From the NCBI GenBank assembly GCA_034439915.1, contig JAWXBI010000108.1:1-20129 (forward strand): a stretch of DNA of 20,129 nucleotides. The letters are read 5' to 3'. Positions 14,737-20,129 of the stretch are shown here, piece by piece. The number at the start of each line of letters is the position of its first letter. Position 1 is the first letter of the stretch. The notes below the pieces were generated by a model that saw only the letters and a list, made by a program, of their open reading frames with translations, was not told where the DNA came from and did not search any database. This DNA is from JADJLQ01 sp034439915 (GTDB taxonomy: Bacteria > Bacteroidota > Bacteroidia > Chitinophagales > Saprospiraceae). The translations under genes and the position numbers were made by a program.

Positions 14737-16057
14737 TCTAGTTGGTTTTCTTTTTTGGTTTACGTGTGATTACCAACTGGTAGCTCAGGAAAAGCCTAGA
14801 GAATATTCTCCTTATTCACGGTTGGGTATTGGAGATCTTACGGATCCTAATTTTTCCGCCTTGAGCCAATTGGGGGGTATCGCAGCAGGGTTTAACGATA
14901 AAAATATTTTAAATTTTAGTAACCCAGCCGCACTGGGCTCTCTTCGGAATACGGCTTTTGAAGCAGGGGTAAGCGCAAAATTTACTAACTTAAAAAACAA
15001 TGATCTGAGTAAATCATTTTTTGGCGGCGGCCTGGATTACCTGGCTTTAGGCGTTCCGGTTTATAACCCGATCAATGAAGCACTGGATCGGATTGACCGG
15101 AAATTTCACTGGGGTATGTTATTTGCCCTTAAACCATACAGCCACGTGGGTTATGATATTGCGCAGATCGATAGTATATCGGGCACCGGAAGATACAAGC
15201 GCAGTTACACCGGTAGTGGGGGAACCTATGAATTTAAATGGTCCAATGGCATTGAATACCGCAAGTTTTCTGCTGGTTTGAGTTTGGGTTATTTATTTGG
15301 CAAAATGTCTTACCGCCGTGACCTCGACCTGCTTTCTGTTGTACTGCCCTATAGCACGATATTTTTGGATGAGATTTCTATGAATGGATTTAAATGGAAC
15401 CTGGGTATCCAATATAAAATCAACCTTAGCAAATTGAAGGAAGGTGAACTGGAGTCGGACAAAACCTTATCAATAGGTCTTTATGGTCAATCCAGTCAGT
15501 CCTTTAGCACGTTAAGCGATCATGTTTACAGGAGACAATTAATAGTCAGCGCTCAGGTCGGAGTGATCGATACCGTGAGGAATGAAATCAATCTCGAAGG
15601 TTCCGGTACTTTGCCGGGAGAATTACATCTTGGTTTTTATTACAACCAGAGATACAAATTTCAATTCGGAGGTCAACTGAGCCTGGTTTCCTGGTCAAAT
15701 TATAAGAATACTGCAAAACCGGAAATACTTAAAAACTCATCCAATTTATCCCTGGGGCTGGCCTATTGCCCGGATATCGAATCTCTGAATAATTTGTTAA
15801 AAAGAACTACCTATAGATTAGGTGTTAAAATCGGGAATGACCCCAGAAGTTTTAACGATACCCAGTTAAAAAATTTTGCTGTAACTTTTGGACTTGGAGT
15901 ACCGTTTGTATTTCAAAGAAAAGTGTCTTTTGCTAACTTGGGCATCGAAATGGGGAGTTTGGGAATACAGGATAAATTGAAAAGCAATTATGTTCAGCTT
16001 AAACTGGGATTCACCCTCAACGATGACGAATGGTTTTTAAAAAGAAAATACAATTAA
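14720..16057 (+). CDS. Outer-membrane beta-barrel protein of unknown role, encoded after coaX
   Basis: A 445-residue protein with a Sec signal peptide (about 1-22, ending LVAQ). The mature N-terminus REYSPYSRLGIGDLTDP, then LGGIAAGF and NFSNPAALGSL, resembles PorV/FadL-like barrels of Bacteroidota, where SPYSRxGxGD is recurrent. The rest is made of alternating short amphipathic strands rich in aromatic and glycine residues, ending in an LKLGFTLND-type strand close to the C-terminus. No sorting domain is present. It probably sits in the outer membrane; the cargo or partner is unknown. It overlaps coaX by 17 nt and is followed after 28 nt by a TPR protein, so the two envelope proteins may act together. 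Confidence 0.75.
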   Translation: MYRILSLVGFLFWFTCDYQLVAQEKPREYSPYSRLGIGDLTDPNFSALSQLGGIAAGFNDKNILNFSNPAALGSLRNTAFEAGVSAKFTNLKNNDLSKSFFGGGLDYLALGVPVYNPINEALDRIDRKFHWGMLFALKPYSHVGYDIAQIDSISGTGRYKRSYTGSGGTYEFKWSNGIEYRKFSAGLSLGYLFGKMSYRRDLDLLSVVLPYSTIFLDEISMNGFKWNLGIQYKINLSKLKEGELESDKTLSIGLYGQSSQSFSTLSDHVYRRQLIVSAQVGVIDTVRNEINLEGSGTLPGELHLGFYYNQRYKFQFGGQLSLVSWSNYKNTAKPEILKNSSNLSLGLAYCPDIESLNNLLKRTTYRLGVKIGNDPRSFNDTQLKNFAVTFGLGVPFVFQRKVSFANLGIEMGSLGIQDKLKSNYVQLKLGFTLNDDEWFLKRKYN

Positions 16058-16085
16058 CTCATTTAATAAATTAACCTTACTTCAC

Positions 16086-17510
16086 ATGAAAAACTCATCC
16101 TTCGCGCTCTTTTTGGTTTGGTTGGTTTCCTCGTCCTTATCCCTGACATTGGATGCCCAATGTGTTACCTGGCTCAATTCTCCCAAAAAAGATGAAGCAG
16201 AAACTGCCCATACCCTATACCGGGACGCACTTAAAGCGGGTAAAATTTTGGATGCCATGCCCAATTGGGAAAAAGCGTATAGTATAGCACCGGCTGCAGA
16301 CGGACTCCGGGATTGGCATTATTCAGATGGAATTACGATCTATAAAGCAATTTTTGAAAAAGAAACAGATCCGGCCAAAAAGCAGGCAGCATTAAATAAA
16401 ATAAATGAATTATATGCCGGAATGAAGGAATGTTATAAAGCAAAAGTTATTAAGGTCAACAATTGCAATTCGGAAGATTGTGTCAATAAAAAACTCGGTG
16501 ACATCAGTGCCCAGCAAGCTACTGATATGTATTATTCTCTTCGTTCCCCTTACCCGGAAGTATTAAAAATATTGGCAGATGCGGTGACCTTGAGTGGCAC
16601 AGATGCTTTATATACCGTCTTTGTGCCTTATGCCGATATTGCCGTTTATCAGTTTTTGAATAAAGAATTATCCAAGGAAGATGCCCGTGCAATTTATCAA
16701 AAGTTAAATGAGATAGCAGAATTCAATATAACAAAAAATAAAAGATATGGAAATTATTATAAGGATGCCTTGGCGTATTCTAATGCTAAATTCCTTGAGA
16801 TTGAAGACTTTATTTTTGATTGTGAATATTTTAAGGAAAAACTCATCCCGGATTATCGGAAGGACCCAGAAAACCATGAATTGATCAAAACCATTTTTAA
16901 TAAGCTATCTTCCAAAGGGTGTACTGATAAGGACTCACTGATGGTTGAATTGAAGGATAAATTTGAAAAAATTGTTGCGGAAGAAAACGCCAGGCGTAAA
17001 GCTGAATACGAAGCTTCCAATCCAATCTATATGGCAAAAAAATTAATTGACGAGGGTAATTTTGAAGGGGCTATAGAAAAATACAAAGACGCCATTGATT
17101 CCGCACACACCAATGAAGATAAAGGGGAGTTGGTTCTTTCTATCGCATCCCTGCAATTCAGAAAACTGGGTCAGACCAATAATGCCCGCGAAAGTGCAAG
17201 AAGGGCCGCCAACCTGAAACCAAACTGGGGAGCACCTTACCTCCTGATCGGCGATATGTATGTCTCCGGAGCCCGCAACTGTGACGACGATTGGGGATCA
17301 AGATTGGCGGTGATAGCCGCTATCGATAAATACCAATATGCCAGAAGTATTGATCCTTCTATGGCGTCAGATGCAAATGATCGGATTGACAGAATTTCCA
17401 GCGCGTTGCCGGAAAAAGAGGATGGATTTATGCGACAAGTAAAAGAAGGCCAGACGCTGACTGTACCTTGTTGGATTGGGGAAAGTGTAAAAGTCAGGTT
17501 CAAAACTTAA
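16086..17510 (+). CDS. Periplasmic TPR-repeat protein, paralogue of the next gene
   Basis: A 474-residue protein with a Sec signal peptide (about 1-24, SLTLDA-Q). It has an N-terminal TPR-like helical pair (YRDALKAGK, NWEKAYSIAPAADG), a middle helical region, and a clear TPR near 345 (LIDEGNFEGAIEKYKDAI) followed by KPNWGAPYLLIGDMY. It ends with VKEGQTLTVPCWIGESVKVRF. Bacteroidota carry similar TPR proteins after a coaX/beta-barrel pair, without known function, as I recall. It is related along its length to the product of 17618-19051; cysteines in ECY, DCEYF, KGCTD and PCWIG are shared, suggesting conserved disulfides. It is the last gene before the hairpin terminator at 17536. Confidence 0.8.
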   Translation: MKNSSFALFLVWLVSSSLSLTLDAQCVTWLNSPKKDEAETAHTLYRDALKAGKILDAMPNWEKAYSIAPAADGLRDWHYSDGITIYKAIFEKETDPAKKQAALNKINELYAGMKECYKAKVIKVNNCNSEDCVNKKLGDISAQQATDMYYSLRSPYPEVLKILADAVTLSGTDALYTVFVPYADIAVYQFLNKELSKEDARAIYQKLNEIAEFNITKNKRYGNYYKDALAYSNAKFLEIEDFIFDCEYFKEKLIPDYRKDPENHELIKTIFNKLSSKGCTDKDSLMVELKDKFEKIVAEENARRKAEYEASNPIYMAKKLIDEGNFEGAIEKYKDAIDSAHTNEDKGELVLSIASLQFRKLGQTNNARESARRAANLKPNWGAPYLLIGDMYVSGARNCDDDWGSRLAVIAAIDKYQYARSIDPSMASDANDRIDRISSALPEKEDGFMRQVKEGQTLTVPCWIGESVKVRFKT

Positions 17511-17535
17511 GACAATTCCTTACACCAAAATATTT

Positions 17536-17575
17536 ACAAGCCTCATCTACTTAGATGGGGCTTGTGTATTTTTAT
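17536..17575 (+). terminator. Strong Rho-independent terminator ending the purH-coaX-barrel-TPR run
   Basis: A 13-bp stem with one G-T wobble, ACAAGCCTCATCT (17536-17548) with AGATGGGGCTTGT (17553-17565), has a 4-nt loop and is followed by GTATTTTTATA. It lies 25 nt after the TPR gene's stop and separates the two TPR paralogues into different transcription units. Confidence 0.85.
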
Positions 17576-17617
17576 AGCCCGGAATCCATTGTTTGGACTC
17601 TCTAATGCCCACGAATA

Positions 17618-19051
17618 ATGAAAAATTTTTTGTTTTATGTATCGGTTTTCTGGATAGGCTGTTCTCCAAAGACTACAATTCCTGCCCCGGCACCATCAAT
17701 TCCGCAACCCGGTACAACCGTGGTTGATCATAGTGTTTTAAGCCCTTGTCCCAACTGGTTGACACTTCAGAATCAGGATGATATTACCAATGAATACATC
17801 ATCTATCGGGACGCCATCAAAGCAGGCAAATTTAGCAAAGCATTTGAGGGATGGAAAAAAGTATATGCGGTTGCCCCAGCGGCGGATGGCAAACGGACTA
17901 CTGTCTTTGACGATGGAATAAGGATATATACCCATTTGTTTAACCAGGAGACGGATACGACGAAGAAAAAAGAATGGGTCCAAAAAGTATTGGACCTTTA
18001 TGAACAAAGTGGGTCCTGTTACCCCCAGGGCGCAAACGTCGATGCCCAAAAAGCTTTTCAGTATTATTATTCTTTTCCGGGATATGCCGCGGATGATGAG
18101 ATCTTCTTTTTGTTCAAAAAGGCACTGGATCAAGACAGCCTTGATACCGATTATTTTGTACTCAACCCTTTTACTGCCTTATTGGTACAACAATTTCTGG
18201 ATAATAAAATAACCCTGGCAACAGCACAACACTATACCAGGCTGACGACTGATATTCTGAACAAAGGCTTAAAAAATTGTAAAACACCCAAAGAATGTGA
18301 GCCCTGGAAACTGATCAACGACTATGTACCTGCCCGTCTTGCCGACCTGGAAGGGGTTGAAAGTTTTTACGATTGTGCCTATTACAAAAACAAATATTTT
18401 AAAGATTTCCAGGCTGCACCTTCCGATTGTGAAGCCATCAATACGATCTATGGACGTTTACGCTGGGCTCAATGTCCTGATACCGATCAGGGTTTAATAG
18501 CCGTGAGGGCTGCCCGTGATGAATATTGCCGAAAACCGGTGGAAATAAAAGAAACCACCTTGAGTAAAGCGATTGACGCTTTAAATGAAGGCAAATACCG
18601 GGAATCCATTGAGCTGTTCAAAAACGCGATAGATGAGACAGAAGACAGGTCGCGGAAAGCAGAACTGGACTTGATTATTTCCAAAATTTATTACGGCAAC
18701 CTGCGCAATTTTCCTGAATCCCGTAGATGGGCCTTACAAGCTGCTTCCAACAAGTCGGGATGGGGGCAGCCCTATGTCCTGATTGGCAAACTCTATGCTT
18801 CCAGCGGCCCCTTGTGTGGGCCGGGCAGGGGATATGACAGTCAACAGGTCGTCTGGCCGGCAATCGATAAGTGGAACCAGGCCAAATCCATTGACCCATC
18901 TGTCACGGCAGAGGTGAATAAACTAATCAATGAATACCTCCAGTATATGCCTACAAAAGAGGATTTACACATGCGGTCTATCACTGAAGGAGAGACCATT
19001 CGGATCGGATGTTGGATCAACGAGACGACAAAAACCAGGACAATTAAATAA
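17618..19051 (+). CDS. TPR-repeat lipoprotein-like protein, paralogue of the preceding gene
   Basis: A 477-residue protein. The N-terminus MKNFLFYVSVFWIGCSPK looks like a lipoprotein signal with the lipid-bearing cysteine at C15 (a loose lipobox), followed by a Pro/Ala-rich linker to about residue 40. The rest follows its upstream neighbour: YRDAIKAGKFSKAFEGWKKVY, VAPAADGKR, DDGIRIYTHL..ETD, a TPR near 320 (ALNEGKYRESIELFKNAIDE), GWGQPYVLIGKLYAS, and the final EGETIRIGCWINETTK. The shared cysteines (SCY, DCAYY, QCPD, GCWIN) are kept. So a duplication seems to have produced one soluble periplasmic and one membrane-anchored copy. Function unknown. It is preceded by a terminator, so it must have its own promoter, which I cannot pinpoint. 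Confidence 0.8.
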   Translation: MKNFLFYVSVFWIGCSPKTTIPAPAPSIPQPGTTVVDHSVLSPCPNWLTLQNQDDITNEYIIYRDAIKAGKFSKAFEGWKKVYAVAPAADGKRTTVFDDGIRIYTHLFNQETDTTKKKEWVQKVLDLYEQSGSCYPQGANVDAQKAFQYYYSFPGYAADDEIFFLFKKALDQDSLDTDYFVLNPFTALLVQQFLDNKITLATAQHYTRLTTDILNKGLKNCKTPKECEPWKLINDYVPARLADLEGVESFYDCAYYKNKYFKDFQAAPSDCEAINTIYGRLRWAQCPDTDQGLIAVRAARDEYCRKPVEIKETTLSKAIDALNEGKYRESIELFKNAIDETEDRSRKAELDLIISKIYYGNLRNFPESRRWALQAASNKSGWGQPYVLIGKLYASSGPLCGPGRGYDSQQVVWPAIDKWNQAKSIDPSVTAEVNKLINEYLQYMPTKEDLHMRSITEGETIRIGCWINETTKTRTIK

Positions 19052-19071
19052 AAGAGGAAGCCAGATAAGAA

Positions 19072-19365
19072 TTACAGCAGCTTGTTCAGTTGAGTCCTTA
19101 ATTCCTGGATAGACGGTACGCCGGAAACCCTCCAGCCGAGTTTGCCTTCTTTAAACAACATGATGGTTGGCACCGCCATGACCTGATATTTTTCACTCAG
19201 GCTTTTGTTTTTATCGATGTCGATTTTATAAATTTTGATTTTGTCATCAAATTCCTCCTTGATTTGGTCGAGTATAGGGGCCATCATTTTGCAGGGACCA
19301 CACCAGACGGCATGGAAATCAATAATGACGGGCTTTGGCTGGTTGATGAGTTGTGAAAATTGCAT
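19072..19365 (-). CDS. trxA: Thioredoxin
   Basis: A 97-residue single-domain thioredoxin, near the minimal size for the fold (about 105). The redox site is WCGPCK with C22 and C25, the buried aspartate is in IIDFHAVW, and the cis-proline is P66 in AVPTIMLF. There is no signal peptide, so it works in the cytoplasm reducing protein disulfides. It converges with the TPR lipoprotein gene (20 nt between ends) and diverges from the FKBP gene (77 nt between starts). The symbol is the generic one; genomes often hold several thioredoxins and this may not be the main one. Confidence 0.92.
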   Translation of the reverse strand: MQFSQLINQPKPVIIDFHAVWCGPCKMMAPILDQIKEEFDDKIKIYKIDIDKNKSLSEKYQVMAVPTIMLFKEGKLGWRVSGVPSIQELRTQLNKLL

Positions 19366-19390
19366 AATAATATGTCAACGAACTAAAGTC

Positions 19391-19423
19391 TTGATAGGTT
19401 CTTTAAATAAATAAAGATTTTTG
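19391..19423 (+). promoter_or_regulatory. Possible promoter of the FKBP gene
   Basis: TTG at 19391-19393 and GATTTTTG at 19416-19423 fit the Bacteroidota -33/-7 pattern with one mismatch in the TAnnTTTG element and a 22-nt spacer. The -7 element lies 19 nt before the ATG and is followed by CAC, as at the tdk gene. Confidence 0.42.
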
Positions 19424-19442
19424 CACCCAAATTTTTAACAAT

Positions 19443-20039
19443 ATGAACAAATCAAATTTATGTATCCTTTTGACCTTGCTGGTATTAGCATGTCAAAATA
19501 AAAAGACCGAAACCACTATGGAAACTACTCCGGCACCTGCTCCAGTTGATACGGTCGCCGCCGCACCAACTGCCCCAACGGTCGACATCTGGGCATCCGA
19601 ATTAGGGGCAAAATTAAAAGCTGAATATATAGCCAATCCAGCCAATCAGGCTGAAACGGATCAGAATACCATCCTCGAACATGCCGTAAAAAACAACATG
19701 GATGTAAAGCGTACTCCATCGGGTCTGTATTTTACTATGGAAAAAGAAGGCAGTGGCAAATCACCTAAAAAAGAAAATAATGTTGCGATTCATTACCGTG
19801 GATATTTCCTGGACGGGCGTGAGTTTGACTCCAGCTACAAAAGAAATTCCCCGTCTGAGCTCAAAGTCGGTCAATATGTACCAGGTTTTGCCGAAGGGAT
19901 TCTGTTGTTGAAACCTGGTTCAAAAGTTAAGTTATTGATTCCTTCAGGCTTGGGATACGGACCTATGGGCCATCCTGCAGGGATCCCCGGAAACACCGTT
20001 TTAGGGTTTGATGTCGAGTTACTCAAAATCATAAAATAA
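19443..20039 (+). CDS. FKBP-type peptidyl-prolyl cis-trans isomerase, lipoprotein
   Basis: A 198-residue envelope protein. The signal LLTLLVLAC is a good lipobox with the lipidated cysteine at C17, followed by a Pro/Ala/Thr-rich linker (about 20-50) and a short helical segment (about 55-85). The FKBP domain covers about 90-198: TPSGLYF, then VAIHYRGYFLDGREFDSSYKR, VPGFAEGILLLKPGSKVKLLIPSGLGYG, and the last strand LGFDVELLKI. The aromatic and Asp residues lining the FKBP pocket (Y, F-D, G-Y-G) are present, so isomerase activity is likely. It would help fold exported or outer-membrane proteins. It is transcribed away from thioredoxin and ends at a strong terminator. Confidence 0.93.
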   Translation: MNKSNLCILLTLLVLACQNKKTETTMETTPAPAPVDTVAAAPTAPTVDIWASELGAKLKAEYIANPANQAETDQNTILEHAVKNNMDVKRTPSGLYFTMEKEGSGKSPKKENNVAIHYRGYFLDGREFDSSYKRNSPSELKVGQYVPGFAEGILLLKPGSKVKLLIPSGLGYGPMGHPAGIPGNTVLGFDVELLKIIK

Positions 20040-20057
20040 TTTCAAATTACCCGTCAT

Positions 20058-20099
20058 ACTAAAAAAGCCCGGTTTAGCATCCGGGCTTTTTTAGTTTTA
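20058..20099 (+). terminator. Perfect 15-bp hairpin terminator after the FKBP gene
   Basis: ACTAAAAAAGCCCGG (20058-20072) pairs perfectly with CCGGGCTTTTTTAGT (20081-20095) around an 8-nt loop and is followed by TTTA. The A-run on one side and T-run on the other mean it could terminate from both directions, so a convergent gene may lie beyond the window. Confidence 0.92.
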
Positions 20100-20106
20100 T
20101 CTCATG

Positions 20107-20129
20107 CAATTCAGCAATTCAACAATTCA
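20107..20129. repeat. Start of an octamer repeat tract, inverted relative to the one at 6454
   Basis: The last bases read AATTCAGC AATTCAAC AATTCA, the reverse complement of the GTTGAATT/GCTGAATT units at 6454-6628. The tract continues past the edge, so its length is unknown. Confidence 0.75.

Overview
The window looks like a chromosomal segment from a member of the Bacteroidota, possibly a Saprospirales/Chitinophagales-type environmental lineage (lineage is inference). The signs are a type IX secretion C-terminal sorting domain at the left edge, several TAnnTTTG-like promoter elements, weak Shine-Dalgarno sequences, lipoproteins with Pro/Ala-rich linkers, and a coaX / beta-barrel / TPR gene order that I recall from this phylum. 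Most genes are housekeeping. I see no phage, integrase, transposase, CRISPR, rRNA or tRNA.

Left third (1-6640). The window opens with the 3' end of a T9SS-exported protein and its terminator. Next come a secreted FAD-dependent oxidoreductase and a short AraC-type HTH gene. That HTH gene appears to be the remaining N-terminal part of an Ada-like HTH/O6-methylguanine-DNA methyltransferase. It is cut exactly where a 1-kb tandem array begins, and the array supplies its stop codon. The array (about 2492-3515) has units of about 103 bp, each with two potential hairpins, arranged in a higher-order A/B dimer. After it come an unrecognised conserved gene, serC, and a YgjP/WLM-type zinc metallopeptidase that probably starts at a TTG 5 nt after the serC stop. 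A 340-bp patch of three different short tandem repeats (two 14-mers and an octamer) follows and runs into the 3' end of the next gene.

Middle (6634-11566). A sodium:solute symporter is divergent from murQ, which suggests uptake and use of a murein amino sugar. A rhomboid protease, ATP-dependent pfkA and a Bacteroidota-type protein of unknown function lie on the minus strand. The last two form a tight operon.

Right half (11781-20129). Thymidine kinase is followed by a run of purH, coaX, an outer-membrane beta-barrel protein and a periplasmic TPR protein. The genes are nearly contiguous or overlapping and end at a strong terminator. A second TPR protein, a lipoprotein-like paralogue of the first, follows as its own unit. 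A convergent thioredoxin and a divergent FKBP-type prolyl isomerase lipoprotein come next, and a perfect 15-bp hairpin terminator closes the FKBP gene. The last 23 bases begin another copy of the octamer repeat in the opposite orientation.

The least ordinary content is the repeat biology: a structured 103-bp array fused to a truncated repair/regulatory gene, and a microsatellite patch whose sequence is translated as the tail of a transporter. The paralogous TPR pair is the most interesting protein-level observation. I did not find a clear new multi-gene system.
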